Below are positions 17,201 to 26,456 of a DNA stretch of 32,964 bases, one piece after another. The DNA lies in assembly GCA_021413665.1 (NCBI GenBank), contig JAIOPW010000121.1:1-32964 (forward strand), written 5' to 3'. A program made the translations under genes and the position numbers. The notes under the pieces were generated by a model. The model made no database searches. It had not been told where the DNA came from and saw only the letters and a list, made by a program, of their open reading frames with translations. This DNA comes from Rhodocyclales bacterium (GTDB lineage Bacteria; Pseudomonadota; Gammaproteobacteria; Burkholderiales; Rhodocyclaceae). Position 1 is the first letter of the stretch, and every line of letters begins with the position of its first letter.

Positions 17201-18193
17201 GGGCTTGGAACCGCGCCCGGTGGCACCTTCGTCGCGAATTTCGCCGCCCGACCCTGTCGCCGCGCCGGGAAAGGGCGAGATCGCAGTCGGATGGTTGTGC
17301 GTCTCGACCTTGGCCAGGATGTGCGTGAGCTGCTCGCTGTAGGCATAACCGCGGTCGGCGCGGGGATAGAAGCGCCGGATCGGAGCTCCCTCGATCACGG
17401 CGGCATTGTCCGAATAGGCGACCACGGTGCCTTGCGGATGCACCTTGTGGGTTTCGCGGATCATGCCAAACAGGGACATGGGCTGGTCGACGCCGTCCAC
17501 CGTCCAGCTCGCGTTGAAGATCTTGTGCCGGCAATGCTCCGAATTGGCCTGGGCGAACATCATCAGTTCGACATCGGTCGGATTGCGCCCCAGCTTGCCG
17601 AAGTTCGCCACAAGGTAATCGATCTCGTCGTCGGACAGCGCCAGGCCCAGTTCGCGGTTGGCCTTGACCAGGGCATCGCGTCCTCCGCCCAACAGATCGA
17701 CCGACGTCAAGGCTTGCGGCGCGACATGGTGGAACAGAGCCCGGGCGGAGTCGACCGATGTCATCACCGACTCGGTCATGCGGTCATGGAGCCGTGCCGC
17801 CAGCGCCGACTTCTGGCTTTCGGATAGCACGGTACCGGAACCATGGAAAGCCACATGGTACGCAACCGCGCGCTCGATACGCTTCACCGCGGAGAATCCG
17901 CAATTGCGCGCGATGTCGGTTGCCTTGGAACTCCAGGGCGAAATCGTGCCGAGGCGCGGCGTAACCAGCAGCATTTGGCCATCGGGCGCCACGGACAGGG
18001 TAGGCGAAATTCCAAGCAAGTCCTTCAGTCGTGCTGATTCATCGGTGCTCAAGAGTCCATCCAGCTCGATGAAATACCAGTGCTCGGCAGCCAGCCCGAT
18101 ACCCGAAACGACTTTACCGACGGCCTGTTGCAGGCGGGCAAGACGGGATGCTGAAAACGCGGCAGAGCCGCGCAGGGCAAGGAATTCAGCCAT
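14261..18193 (-). CDS. purL: Phosphoribosylformylglycinamidine synthase PurL (large single-chain type)
   Basis: Fourth step of purine synthesis: converts FGAR, glutamine and ATP to FGAM. The 1310-residue length is that of the single-chain proteobacterial enzyme. Domain order: N-terminal PurS-like region (1-150), linker with [20 protein letters not shown], first synthetase domain with [17 protein letters not shown] and [22 protein letters not shown], central [20 protein letters not shown] and VHDVGAGG-like motif ([17 protein letters not shown]), second synthetase half with [12 protein letters not shown], and a class I glutaminase at the C-terminus with catalytic Cys in [10 protein letters not shown] and [14 protein letters not shown] at 18193. 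Two large plus-strand ORFs inside it are antisense shadows. Confidence 0.98.
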   Translation of the reverse strand: MAEFLALRGSAAFSASRLARLQQAVGKVVSGIGLAAEHWYFIELDGLLSTDESARLKDLLGISPTLSVAPDGQMLLVTPRLGTISPWSSKATDIARNCGFSAVKRIERAVAYHVAFHGSGTVLSESQKSALAARLHDRMTESVMTSVDSARALFHHVAPQALTSVDLLGGGRDALVKANRELGLALSDDEIDYLVANFGKLGRNPTDVELMMFAQANSEHCRHKIFNASWTVDGVDQPMSLFGMIRETHKVHPQGTVVAYSDNAAVIEGAPIRRFYPRADRGYAYSEQLTHILAKVETHNHPTAISPFPGAATGSGGEIRDEGATGRGSKPKAGLCGFSVSDLRIPGYPQPWESGYGKPERIASALDIMIEGPLGAAAFNNEFGRPNLAGYFRTFEQEFRGEMRGYHKPIMIAGGLGNIAAEDSFKTRFSAGSLLIQLGGPGMLIGLGGGAASSMATGSNTADLDFASVQRGNPEIQRRAQEVIDRCWQQGEDNPILAIHDVGAGGISNAMPELAHDAGCGAAFDLRAIPSEEPGMSPREIWSNEAQERYVLAIAPERLDEFRALCERERCPFAVLGVATDDGQLTVTDDHFGNKPVDMPMEVLLGKAPKLHRDARRNKISVPPLNVAEIDLAEAALRVLRLPAVASKSFLITIGDRSVGGFTARDQMVGPWQVPVADVAVTTMGYDTVRGECFAMGERTPLALLNAPASGRMAVGEAITNLAAADVGDIGRIKLSANWMAAAGHGHEDAALFDTVKTVGMEFCPALGVAIPVGKDSLSMRTKWEEQGVAKQVTAPLSLIVTAFAAVDDVRRTLTPQLRPDAEVGETELVLIDLGFGKNRLGGSALAQVYGVSGDLPPDADAASLKAFFASVQALNRDGKILAYHDRSDGGLWAAVCEMSFASHVGVSLNLDGLCYDPLMNDVDGSERFPQIAGRLRDRLITALFNEELGAVLQIRREDRTTVMQSLRDAGLGACTHAIGTTNAADEVRVWRNAKMVFSAHRGELQRTWSETSFQVARLRDDPGCAQEEFDALRDDDNPGLSLSLTFDVAAPVVATGARPRIAILREQGVNGHVEMAAAFERAGFAPYDMHMSDLQSGRVHLSDFKGLAACGGFSYGDVLGAGQGWAKSVLFNNRLRDEFSAFFARADSFALGVCNGCQMMAHLAPIIPGAKDWPTFQRNHSEQFEARVVMVEISPSPSILLAGMTGSRLPVVVSHGEGRAEFAAGQSGKALTAMRYIDNRGVVATGYPFNPNGSPDGLAGVTTADGRFTIMMPHPERTFRSVQMSWQPPGLGDDAPWLEMFRNARSWLG

Positions 18194-18243
18194 GATGGAC
18201 GGACCGGGGCGGGTGAAAGACGGGATGGAAATGCAAGCGGCGA

Positions 18244-18272
18244 ATTATACCCTCACCCCATTGCCCTCTCGA
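18244..18272 (-). promoter_or_regulatory. Candidate sigma70 promoter for purL
   Basis: On the minus strand a perfect TATAAT -10 (18249-18244) lies 17 nt downstream of TCGAGA (-35, 4 of 6 consensus). Transcription would start near 18237, giving a leader of about 44 nt before the purL ATG at 18193. It sits in the 163-nt divergent gap with the diguanylate cyclase gene. I did not see a convincing PurR-type operator. Confidence 0.5.
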
Positions 18273-18356
18273 CCTCGTCCCGGCCATGGAATTGCGTTCG
18301 CCGGTCAAGCCTGAGAAACTGCGGGGCGAAAACCCTTACCCGGACACATTTTCCCC

Positions 18357-19340
18357 ATGAACACTCTGTCGTCTCCCAAAATTGTGCGCATGATCGCGGC
18401 GCTCACCGACCACCGCGATGTGAATCTGCTTGAAGCCAGCCTGCTGAAGACCGTCGCCGATCTGTGCACACCCGACTGGGCCATGATTTTTCACGTCGGC
18501 GAGGATGACATGCCCGATTGTTCGACATCCCTGCGCGACGGAGTCATTTCCCAAACCGACTGCGCCGAACCGTTTGCGGAGCTTTTCAGCACCGAAGGCG
18601 TGACCTCCTTCCCGATCATGAGCCATGCCCACAAGGTACTGGGCTACCTGCTGGTGCACCGCACGCCAAGGCTCTCGCCCGAGCAGCAATCCATGCTGTC
18701 GGACCTGTTCCGTGTCTATGACAACTACCTTGCGGTGCTGAGAGACTCGCAGATCGACCGGCTCACCGGTCTGCTCAACCGGCACACCTTCGATGAACAG
18801 CTCGACCGGGCGCTCGGCCTCATCCGGCGCGCCTACCGGGACAACGCGGGGGCCGAGAACAAGCGCAAGGTGGGTGAAGGCAATGGCAGCTTCTTCATGG
18901 GTGAAATCGACATCGACCATTTCAAGAGCGTCAATGACCGCTTCGGCCATTTGCATGGCGACGAGGTACTGGTGATCCTCGCCCGCATCCTGCAAAGCAC
19001 CTTTCGCAAGACCGATCTGATCTACCGCTTCGGCGGTGAAGAGTTCGTCGTGATCGTCTATGTTGACGATCGCGGCGATGCTGAAATGACCTTCGAACGC
19101 CTGCGTCGCTCGATCGAGAACCACGCATTCCCGCGCGTTGGCCAGGTCACCATAAGCATCGGCATCACCGAGATCAGGGACACGTCGATCCCCGTCGAAT
19201 TGCTGGGCCATGCCGACCAGGCGCTTTACTATGCCAAGACCCACGGTCGCAACCAGGTCAGTTTCTACGAAGCGCTGGTGGCCAGCAATGAAATCCTGCC
19301 GACGCAGGGTGCCACCTCGTCTTCGATGAATGCAAAGTGA
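18357..19340 (+). CDS. GGDEF-domain diguanylate cyclase
   Basis: A 327-residue soluble protein that should make cyclic di-GMP from two GTP. Residues 1-120 form a GAF-like sensory region without membrane segments (LLEASLLKTVADLCTPDWAMIF). The GGDEF domain follows from about 135, opening with DRLTGLLNRHTFDEQL, then GEIDIDHFKSVNDRFGHLHGDEVL and the active-site YRFGGEEFVVIVY. An inhibitory I-site RxxD (RKTD) sits five residues before GGEEF, so product feedback inhibition is expected. All catalytic residues are present and there is no EAL domain. A Lys/Glu-rich insertion (about 160-180) interrupts the start of the domain. ATG at 18357; no strong Shine-Dalgarno is visible. The ligand of the sensory part cannot be read. 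Confidence 0.92.
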   Translation: MNTLSSPKIVRMIAALTDHRDVNLLEASLLKTVADLCTPDWAMIFHVGEDDMPDCSTSLRDGVISQTDCAEPFAELFSTEGVTSFPIMSHAHKVLGYLLVHRTPRLSPEQQSMLSDLFRVYDNYLAVLRDSQIDRLTGLLNRHTFDEQLDRALGLIRRAYRDNAGAENKRKVGEGNGSFFMGEIDIDHFKSVNDRFGHLHGDEVLVILARILQSTFRKTDLIYRFGGEEFVVIVYVDDRGDAEMTFERLRRSIENHAFPRVGQVTISIGITEIRDTSIPVELLGHADQALYYAKTHGRNQVSFYEALVASNEILPTQGATSSSMNAK

Positions 19341-19383
19341 TGCCACCGCGGGGATATCCGGCGCCGGATGGCCGCTCAGAGCC

Positions 19384-20247
19384 ATGAATGCCTTTTCGAT
19401 TGACGCCGGCGCCGGCGACTTCCAGCAGAAAGTACTGGATGCCTCGCTGCATGTCCCGATACTGGTCGACTTCTGGGCGGAATGGTGCGCCCCTTGTCGA
19501 ACGCTGAAGCCCGTGCTCGAAAAACTGGCCATCGAGTACGGCGGCCGCTTCATTCTTGCCAAGGTGAACTCGGATCAGCAGCAAGAACTTGCCGCACGCT
19601 ACGGGGTGCGCGGCATCCCCAACGTCAAGGCCTTCGTCAATGGCGAATTGGTCAAGGAATTCACCGGTGCCCCGCCCGAGGCCGAAATTCGCGCCTTCAT
19701 CGACAGCCTGATGCCTTCCCCCGCCGAGCCGCTGCGCGTTGCCGCACGGGCTGCACGGGCCAACGGCGAATCCGACGTTGCCGGCTCGCTGCTCGTCGAC
19801 GCAATGCAACTCGATCCCGCCAATGAGACCGTGCAACTGGATCTGGCTGAAATCCACCTTGATAGGCGGGACGTGGAAGCCGCAAGGAAAATCCTCGACG
19901 CGCATCAATCCAGAAGCACTGACAGCGCCCGTGTCGCCGCCCTGCTGGCAAGGCTAAAACTGCTCGCCAGCAGCGGTGGCGCCGATCCTGCAGCGCTGAT
20001 CGCACGCATAGAAGCCGACGCCGCTGACTTCGACGCCCGCCTGCAACTCGCCAATGCGATGGCCTTGGCGCATGATTACCGCGCGGCCCTGGAGCAGTTG
20101 CTCGAAATCGTGCGCCGCGACAGAACGTGGCGCGAGGAGGCAGGTCGTAGAACGCTGCTCGATCTCTTCACGCTGCTCGGCGGCGACCCTCGACACGAGG
20201 CGCTCGTGCGCGAATTCCGCGTCCTGCTGGCACGAACGCTGAACTGA
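19384..20247 (+). CDS. cnoX: Thioredoxin-TPR chaperone (CnoX/YbbN family)
   Basis: A 287-residue protein with an N-terminal thioredoxin domain and a C-terminal tetratricopeptide region. The thioredoxin part has VDFWAEWCAPCRTLKPVLEKL (Cys35 and Cys38 in a WCAPC motif), VNSDQQQELAARYGVRGIPN with the cis-Pro, and FVNGELVKEFTG. The TPR-like part starts around 130, with DPANETVQLDLAEIHLDRRD and LEQLLEIVRRDRTWREEAGR. CnoX protects proteins from oxidation and hands clients to GroEL. Unlike E. coli CnoX, which lacks the redox pair, this one keeps CxxC and may be an active reductase. ATG at 19384 matches family N-termini (MNAFSxD); an ATG at 19330 overlapping the upstream stop is less likely. Confidence 0.88.
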   Translation: MNAFSIDAGAGDFQQKVLDASLHVPILVDFWAEWCAPCRTLKPVLEKLAIEYGGRFILAKVNSDQQQELAARYGVRGIPNVKAFVNGELVKEFTGAPPEAEIRAFIDSLMPSPAEPLRVAARAARANGESDVAGSLLVDAMQLDPANETVQLDLAEIHLDRRDVEAARKILDAHQSRSTDSARVAALLARLKLLASSGGADPAALIARIEADAADFDARLQLANAMALAHDYRAALEQLLEIVRRDRTWREEAGRRTLLDLFTLLGGDPRHEALVREFRVLLARTLN

Positions 20248-20282
20248 GGTTTTCCCCGGTATGTCGGCATGCGATGCCGATA

Positions 20283-21320
20283 TCAGCCTTTGATTCTTGC
20301 CACCAGAGCTTTCGCATACTGGTCCGTGGTGGCGCTGCCACCGAGATCCCCGGTGCGAACCTTGTCCTTGTTCAGCACGTCGTCGATCGCCTGACGCAGA
20401 CGATCGCCGAGATCCTTGCGCTTGACATGATCCAGCATCATGCCTGCGGCCATCAGCAGCGCAGTCGGATTGGCGATGCCCTTGCCCGCGATGTCCGGCG
20501 CCGAGCCATGCACCGCCTCGAAGATCGCGGCATGCTCGCCGATGTTGGCACCCGGCGTCATGCCGAGGCCCCCGACCAGGCCTGCGATCTCGTCGGAAAG
20601 TATGTCGCCGAACAGGTTGGTGGTGACCAGCACATCGAACTGCCAGGGATTCATTACCAGTTTCATGGCGCAGGCGTCGATGATCACCTCCTCGAACTCG
20701 ACCTTGCCCTGGTAGCTGTCCTTGTACATCTGCTGCGCGGTTTCGAGGAAGATGCCGGTCAGCGCCTTCATGATGTTGGCCTTGTGCACCACCGTAACCT
20801 TCTTGCGGCCATTGGCGATCGCGTAGTCGAAGGCGAACTTGAGGATGTTGCGACAGCCCTGGCGTGTATTAATGCCGGTAGACATACCAATCGCATGCGG
20901 ATCGCCATCGACGGGAATGTAGTGCTCGTAGCCCATGTAGAGGCCTTCGATATTTTCGCGACAGAGGACCAGGTCGATGTTCTCGAAGCGCCCGCCAGGC
21001 ATCAGCGACTTGCCCGGCCGCAGGTTGGCGTAGAGCTTGAACTTCTCGCGCAAACGCACGTTGGACGAGCGATAGCCGCCACCCGACGGGGTTTCCAGCG
21101 GGCCCTTGAGCGCCAGCCGGGTGCGCTCGATCGAATCGATGGTCGCCTGCGGCAACGGGTCGCCAAAGGCCGTGACCCCGGCCAGTCCGGCGATCTGGGT
21201 ATCCCACTGGAAGGGAGCGCCGAGCGCCTCGAGCACCGCGACGGTTGCGGCGGTAATTTCGGGGCCGATGCCGTCGCCCGGAATCAGGGTGGCAGGAACA
21301 AGGGTCTGGGTTGCACTCAT
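20283..21320 (-). CDS. NAD-type isocitrate dehydrogenase (decarboxylating dehydrogenase family)
   Basis: A 345-residue member of the isocitrate/isopropylmalate dehydrogenase family, best matching the short IDH3-like NAD-dependent isocitrate dehydrogenases of the TCA cycle. Features: TLIPGDGIGPEIT at the N-terminus, the substrate loop SSNVRLREKFKLYANLRP, ENIEGLYMGYEH, the catalytic KANIMK with its lysine, LFGDILSDEIAGLVGGLG for metal binding, and the cofactor segment HGSAPDIAGKGIANPTALLMAAGMML. I chose ATG 21320 (MSATQTL) because GGAG lies 6 nt upstream; the track start at 21362 adds 14 atypical residues. Isopropylmalate or homoisocitrate dehydrogenase is a less likely alternative. Monocistronic, converging on cnoX. 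Confidence 0.87.
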   Translation of the reverse strand: MSATQTLVPATLIPGDGIGPEITAATVAVLEALGAPFQWDTQIAGLAGVTAFGDPLPQATIDSIERTRLALKGPLETPSGGGYRSSNVRLREKFKLYANLRPGKSLMPGGRFENIDLVLCRENIEGLYMGYEHYIPVDGDPHAIGMSTGINTRQGCRNILKFAFDYAIANGRKKVTVVHKANIMKALTGIFLETAQQMYKDSYQGKVEFEEVIIDACAMKLVMNPWQFDVLVTTNLFGDILSDEIAGLVGGLGMTPGANIGEHAAIFEAVHGSAPDIAGKGIANPTALLMAAGMMLDHVKRKDLGDRLRQAIDDVLNKDKVRTGDLGGSATTDQYAKALVARIKG

Positions 21321-21483
21321 ATCAATCTCCGCAAAGTCATAAAAACAGGAATTCATACACACCGCTGCGTACAGTCGGGCAGCCTTGACCCTCTGGCATC
21401 ATGGCCCTCGTTCACGAGCATGCCACGCGCGACTGAATGGCCGCTTACAAACGTCAAGGCCAACACCGGGGGACACCCTCTCG

Positions 21484-23985
21484 TTACTGCGCCGCCCTCA
21501 ACGCCGGCAGCGCCGACTGGCGCAACATGGACGAGGCCCCAAGCCAGCCCGCAACGACGACCAGCAGGGTGCCGGCCGCCAGGCCGATGAACCACAGCGC
21601 TGGCTGCGGCAGGTAATCGAGGCGAAACGCAAAGCGCGCCAGCCCCCAGCCGATGAGACTGGCCGCGATACCCGCCAGGAGCCCGGAAAGAGCGCCCAAT
21701 GCGGCAAACTCGGCCAGTAGCGCACTCGACAACTGGCGGCTGCGGGCACCCAGGGCGCGCAGCACGGCGAGTTCGTGCCGGCGTTCATCGCTGCTGGCTT
21801 GCAGTGCCGCATAGAGCACCGCCAGCCCCGCCAGAACGGCGAAGCCGAACACCAATTGCACGGCGCGCGCCACCTGGTCGATCGTTGCGTGTAATTGCCG
21901 GACCAGCGCGGCGACATCGATCACAGTCAGGTTGGGAAAGGCACGTACCAGTTCCGGTATCGCGCCCGCCTGTTCCGCCGGTAGATGGAAGCTGGTGATA
22001 TAGCTGACGGGGAAATTCTCCAGTACGCCGGGCGGCGACATGACAAAAAAATTGACACGCATCGAATCCCAATCGAGTTTGCGCATACTGGTGATCACCG
22101 CCTCGACGCGGTTGCCGGCGATATCGTAGATCAGACGATCGCCCAGTTTGAGACTCAGTGTCTCCGCCAATCCCTGTTCCACGGAGAACTCCGCCGCCCG
22201 GGTGGCGCCATGCCAGCGGCCGTCGGTCACTGTATTGCCCACCGGCAGTTCCGCCGACCAGGACAGGTTGAATTCGCGATCGACAAGTCGTTGCGCACGA
22301 TCGTCGGTATAACTCTCCGGCCCGACGGCCTGGGCGTTGACCTGCACCAGTCGCCCCCTCACCATCGGTTCCAGTTCCGGCGCTGGCAAGCCGCGCGCCT
22401 TGAAGAATTCGGCGATGGCAACACGCTGATCGGGCTGGATGTTGATCGCGAAGCGGTTGGGTGCATTGGCCGGAACCCGCGCCTGCCAGCTTTCGAGCAG
22501 ATCGCCACGCGCCACGGTGAGCAACAGCAAGGCGGTAAGCCCCAACGCCAGCGCAACGGCCTGCACCATGGTCGCCGCCAGCCGGCGGCGCAGATTGACC
22601 AGGCCGTGACGCCAGCCATAACCCCCGCCGGCCGGACGCAGACGACCGAAGGCGGCCAGCAGCACACGCGCCATCAAGGCGAAGAACCCGAGCGCGAGCA
22701 TGAAACCCGCCAGCACGATCAGTCCCAGCCGCAAGTCACCGGCCATCCACAACATCAGTGCGGCGAGCACCAACCCTCCGAGCAGGTAGGCGCCCACCGA
22801 AGCCGGCTCGGACCCGCTCCACTCCCGTCGCAGCACCCGAATGGTCGGCACGCGCCGCAGGCGCAGCAGCGGCGGCAAGGCGAAACCGACGATCAGGGTG
22901 GCACCGACCAGTAGCCCCTGCAACCAGGGCAGCAGCGACGGTGACGGCAGTGTCGCCACCAGCACGCCGGCCAGAAGTTGCTGCAGCGCCGCCTGCGCGC
23001 CATAGCCGAAAATGCAACCCGCCAGCGTTGCGCCAAGGCCGAACAGGAGGAACTCACCGCCATGTATCAGCAGCAATTGCCGACCGGATGCCCCCATGCA
23101 ACGCATCACCGCACAGCCGTCAAGGTGGCGCCGCATGTAGCGCTCGGCAGCCAGCGCCACTGCCACCGCCGCCAGTATCACGGCCAGCAGCGCCGCCAAA
23201 CGCAGGAAGCGCTGCGCCCGCTCGGTGACATTGCGAATCTCGGGCCGAGCATTTTCCAGGCTCTCGATCTTTTCTCCTCGTCCGAGCTGTGCCTTCGCCC
23301 AGATTTCGTAGCCGGCTACCGCCGGCGCTTCGCCGGCCAGGTGCAAACGGTAGCTGACACGGCTGCCGCTCTGAATCAGGCCGGTCGCCGGCAGATCACG
23401 CAGATTGACCATCAGCCGCGGCGCCAGGGCAAACACGTTCATGCCACGATCCGGTTCCATTGTCAGGATCGGGCCGCTGACGACCGCAATGCGGCCGAGC
23501 GCCAGCGAAGTGCCCGCCACCAGCCTCAGTGCCGTCGCCAGGCGCTCGTCGGGCCAGGCTTCGCCTGCTTGCGGCACAACCGATGTTTCGGCATCCGGAG
23601 CGTTGAGCAACGGCGAGGTGCGCAAGGCTCCGCGCAGCGGATAGCCGCCGGATACGGCCTTGATCTCGACAAGCAGGGTGGCATCGCCGAGGCTAACCAT
23701 GCTCGGGAAGGTGGTGCTCTCGGCGTACTTCAGTCCACGCGCCGCTGCTTCCTGACGGAAACGGTCGGGCCAGGGATGATCGGCGGTCAGCAGCAGATCG
23801 CCGCCGAGCAACTGGTGGGATTGTAGCTTCAACGCCTGCTCGACGCGATCGGTGAGGAAGCCGACGCTGGTCAGGGCCGCAACTGCCAGCATCAAGGCAA
23901 TCCCCAGCACCGTCAGTTCGCCGGCCCTCCAGTCGCGGGCCAGCATGCGCATGGCAAGACGCCCCGAGGAGAACAGATTCACCAC
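21484..23985 (-). CDS. FtsX-like ABC transporter permease (YbbP type)
   Basis: An 833-residue membrane protein with two FtsX-like permease domains and two large periplasmic MacB-type regions, the arrangement of YbbP/lipoprotein-release permeases. The N-terminus MVNLFSSGRLAMRMLARDWRAGELTVLGIALMLAVAAL carries the first helix; a permease block with LAALLAVILAAVAVALAAERYMRRHLDG follows near 270, and the C-terminal block has VFGFAVLAGLAVLYAALQASSDERRHELAVLRALGA. The ATP-binding partner (YbbA type) normally encoded next to it is not seen in this window. It begins with one of two consecutive GTG codons overlapping the radA stop, so it is probably co-expressed with radA. Transport substrate unknown. 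Confidence 0.85.
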   Translation of the reverse strand: MVNLFSSGRLAMRMLARDWRAGELTVLGIALMLAVAALTSVGFLTDRVEQALKLQSHQLLGGDLLLTADHPWPDRFRQEAAARGLKYAESTTFPSMVSLGDATLLVEIKAVSGGYPLRGALRTSPLLNAPDAETSVVPQAGEAWPDERLATALRLVAGTSLALGRIAVVSGPILTMEPDRGMNVFALAPRLMVNLRDLPATGLIQSGSRVSYRLHLAGEAPAVAGYEIWAKAQLGRGEKIESLENARPEIRNVTERAQRFLRLAALLAVILAAVAVALAAERYMRRHLDGCAVMRCMGASGRQLLLIHGGEFLLFGLGATLAGCIFGYGAQAALQQLLAGVLVATLPSPSLLPWLQGLLVGATLIVGFALPPLLRLRRVPTIRVLRREWSGSEPASVGAYLLGGLVLAALMLWMAGDLRLGLIVLAGFMLALGFFALMARVLLAAFGRLRPAGGGYGWRHGLVNLRRRLAATMVQAVALALGLTALLLLTVARGDLLESWQARVPANAPNRFAINIQPDQRVAIAEFFKARGLPAPELEPMVRGRLVQVNAQAVGPESYTDDRAQRLVDREFNLSWSAELPVGNTVTDGRWHGATRAAEFSVEQGLAETLSLKLGDRLIYDIAGNRVEAVITSMRKLDWDSMRVNFFVMSPPGVLENFPVSYITSFHLPAEQAGAIPELVRAFPNLTVIDVAALVRQLHATIDQVARAVQLVFGFAVLAGLAVLYAALQASSDERRHELAVLRALGARSRQLSSALLAEFAALGALSGLLAGIAASLIGWGLARFAFRLDYLPQPALWFIGLAAGTLLVVVAGWLGASSMLRQSALPALRAAQ

Positions 23986-25346
23986 GCCCGCATTTGCTCG
24001 ATGGCCTGCTCGATGCGGTCGAGCGCGATGACCTCGATGTCCTTGACGGCTTGTCGCGGCGCATTGGCCTTGGGCACGATGGCGTGGGTGAAACCCAGTT
24101 TCGCGGCTTCCTTCAGGCGTTCCTGGCCGCGCGGTGCGGGGCGGATTTCACCCGCCAGACCGACTTCGCCGAAGACCACCAGCTTGCCCGGCAGCGGCTT
24201 GTTGCGCAATGAGGAAACGATGGCCAGCAACACCGCGAGGTCAGCGGCTGGCTCGGCAATCTTGACGCCGCCGACGGCATTGACGAACACATCCTGATCG
24301 CCGCAGACGATGCCGGCATGGCGATGCAGAACCGCCAGCAACATCGCCAGCCGATTCTGTTCGAGACCGACCGAAAGCCGGCGTGGATTGGGTGCCTGCG
24401 AGCTATCGACGAGCGCCTGAATTTCCACCAGCAGCGGCCGCGTACCTTCCTGGGTGCACAACACGCAGGAGCCGGCAACGTCGAGCGAGTGCTGGGAGAG
24501 GAACAGGGCCGACGGATTGGACACGCCGCGCAGTCCTTTCTCGGTCATCGCGAACACGCCGAGTTCATTCACCGCGCCGAAGCGGTTCTTCACTGCACGT
24601 ACCAGGCGAAAGCTGGAGTGCGTATCGCCCTCGAAGTAGAGCACGGTGTCGACCATGTGCTCCAGCACGCGCGGACCGGCCAGGCTGCCTTCCTTGGTGA
24701 CATGGCCGACGAGAATTACGCAGGTGCCGCTTTGCTTGGCGAAGCGGGTCAGCTGGGCGGCACACTCGCGCACCTGGGCCACCGATCCCGGCGCCGACTG
24801 CATGGCATCGGACCACACGGTCTGTATCGAATCGATCACCGCCACCGCCGGACGCAGGCTGACCAGCGTGTTCAGGATCCTTTCCAGGTTGATCTCGGCC
24901 AGCAACTGCATGCGTCCCACATCCAGTTGCAGACGCCTGGCGCGCAAGGCAACCTGTTCGCCGGATTCCTCGCCGGAAACATAGAGCACGTTTTCGCCGG
25001 TCTGGGCCAGCCGCGCCAGGGCCTGCAGCAGCAGGGTGGACTTGCCAATACCGGGATCGCCGCCGATCAGCACCACGCCGCCCGCGACCAGCCCGCCGCC
25101 CAGCACACGATCGAATTCTTCCACACCCGTAGCCTGGCGCGGTTCTTCGCGTGGACGAATCTCGGCCAGCATCTGCAAGCCGCTGGCGCCACCGAGCGCG
25201 GCGAAGTTTCGCCCCGCCGGCTGGGCCGCTTCGATCATCGCCTCGACCAGCGTGTTCCACTGTCCACAACCAGGACACTGGCCCTGCCACTTGGGCGAAC
25301 TGGCACCGCACTCGGTGCAGGAATACTGGGTTTTTGCCTTGGCCAT
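23979..25346 (-). CDS. radA: DNA repair protein RadA
   Basis: RadA is a RecA-like ATPase that promotes branch migration during recombination repair. The 455-residue product has the N-terminal zinc finger CTECGASSPKWQGQCPGCGQW (Cys10, 13, 24, 27), the Walker A GGDPGIGKSTLL around residues 95-106, and the RadA-specific KNRFGAVNELGVF motif near 255. The C-terminal Lon-protease-like domain includes NAVGGVKIAEPAADLAVLLAI and EVGLAGEIRPAPRGQERLKEA. Length and motifs are those of a complete enzyme. It lies 10 nt after alr, and its stop overlaps the start of the FtsX-like permease gene. Confidence 0.97.
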   Translation of the reverse strand: MAKAKTQYSCTECGASSPKWQGQCPGCGQWNTLVEAMIEAAQPAGRNFAALGGASGLQMLAEIRPREEPRQATGVEEFDRVLGGGLVAGGVVLIGGDPGIGKSTLLLQALARLAQTGENVLYVSGEESGEQVALRARRLQLDVGRMQLLAEINLERILNTLVSLRPAVAVIDSIQTVWSDAMQSAPGSVAQVRECAAQLTRFAKQSGTCVILVGHVTKEGSLAGPRVLEHMVDTVLYFEGDTHSSFRLVRAVKNRFGAVNELGVFAMTEKGLRGVSNPSALFLSQHSLDVAGSCVLCTQEGTRPLLVEIQALVDSSQAPNPRRLSVGLEQNRLAMLLAVLHRHAGIVCGDQDVFVNAVGGVKIAEPAADLAVLLAIVSSLRNKPLPGKLVVFGEVGLAGEIRPAPRGQERLKEAAKLGFTHAIVPKANAPRQAVKDIEVIALDRIEQAIEQMRAW

Positions 25347-25356
25347 CAGCTCATTG

Positions 25357-26448
25357 TCAATTCACTTCGATGACAGGCACACGCGCGGCGAGGGCGCAAA
25401 ACAGTTCATAGGCGACGGTGCCAGCCGCGGTGGCTACGTCGTCGGCAGGGAGATGCATGTCACCCTCGCCACCCCATAGCGTCACCGTGGCACCAACGCC
25501 GACTTCGGGTGGCACCCCGCTCAAATCGATGCATATCTTGTCCATCGAGACACGGCCCAGCGTGCGCGTGTGCCGCCCGGCGACCCGCACCGGCGTGCCG
25601 GTGGGGGCGTGGCGCGGATAACCGTCGGCATAGCCGCAGGCGACGATACCGACGCGCATGCCCTGCCCGGCAACAAAATTGCCGCCATAACCCACACTAT
25701 CGCCGGGCGCGAGTTCGCGCACGGCGATCAGTTCGCTTTCCAGCGTCATCACCGGACGCAAATCGAGCTCGACAGCGCTCTGCATGGCAGGAAATGGCGA
25801 TGATCCATAAAGCATGATTCCAGGCCGAACCCAATCGCCAATGGCTTCGGGAAAGCGCAGCAGGGCAGCCGAATTCGCCAGCGAGATCGGCAACTGCCGG
25901 CTATCAGCCATGGCACGAAAGCGCCGTAGTTGCCGCCCTATCCCGCGCGCCTCGTCGGCATCGGCAAAATGAGTCATCAGCGTCGTCGGGCCGATGCAGT
26001 CAGCGGCAACCAGTTTGTCCAGCGCTGCGGCGAATTCATCCTCGTTGAAACCCAAACGGTTCATGCCGGTATTGAGTTTGAGATAGACCGGCGGACGAAT
26101 CGGCAGGCGCGCCTCCACCAGCGCATCGACCTGCCACATCGTGTGCAGCACCGGAGTCAGTTCGACCTCGGCGTACAAGGGCAGTTCATCGGCCTGATAG
26201 GGGCCTTCCAGCATCAGGATGGGCTGGGCAAATCCGGCGTCGCGCAACGCCACAGCGCCTTCGAGTTCGACCAGGGCAAAGCCGTCGGTACTGTCGATCA
26301 AGGCGCGTGCAGCCGACAACAGTCCATGCCCGTAAGCATCCGCCTTCAGCACGCTCCAGATCCGGGCGCCACCGCTGTGGCGTCGCACCACGCCGTGATT
26401 GTGGCGCAACGCAGACCAGTCAAGACGGGCGCGTATCGGTCTCGACAT
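25357..26448 (-). CDS. alr: Alanine racemase
   Basis: A PLP enzyme interconverting L- and D-alanine for peptidoglycan. The 363-residue product has the PLP-binding lysine in WSVLKADAYGHG (Lys35), VYLKLNTGMNRLGF, and the catalytic-tyrosine region PGDSVGYGGNFVA in the C-terminal domain, followed by VACGYADGYPR and LGRVSMDKICIDL. It is full length with an ordinary ATG at 26448, 8 nt after the LysR gene. Whether it is the biosynthetic (Alr) or catabolic (DadX) isozyme cannot be told; its location next to radA rather than dadA favours Alr. Confidence 0.96.
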   Translation of the reverse strand: MSRPIRARLDWSALRHNHGVVRRHSGGARIWSVLKADAYGHGLLSAARALIDSTDGFALVELEGAVALRDAGFAQPILMLEGPYQADELPLYAEVELTPVLHTMWQVDALVEARLPIRPPVYLKLNTGMNRLGFNEDEFAAALDKLVAADCIGPTTLMTHFADADEARGIGRQLRRFRAMADSRQLPISLANSAALLRFPEAIGDWVRPGIMLYGSSPFPAMQSAVELDLRPVMTLESELIAVRELAPGDSVGYGGNFVAGQGMRVGIVACGYADGYPRHAPTGTPVRVAGRHTRTLGRVSMDKICIDLSGVPPEVGVGATVTLWGGEGDMHLPADDVATAAGTVAYELFCALAARVPVIEVN

Positions 26449-26456
26449 ACTCCGCG

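Noticed and set aside
14651-17827. Two long plus-strand ORFs (446 and 489 aa) within purL
   Set aside because: They are antisense to a complete, motif-rich purL and show low-complexity His/Arg/Gln-rich sequences typical of shadow frames in high-GC DNA.
20264-20280. Hairpin TCGGCA-TGCGA-TGCCGA between cnoX and the isocitrate dehydrogenase gene
   Set aside because: The stem is short and neither strand has a following T run, so I do not call it a terminator.
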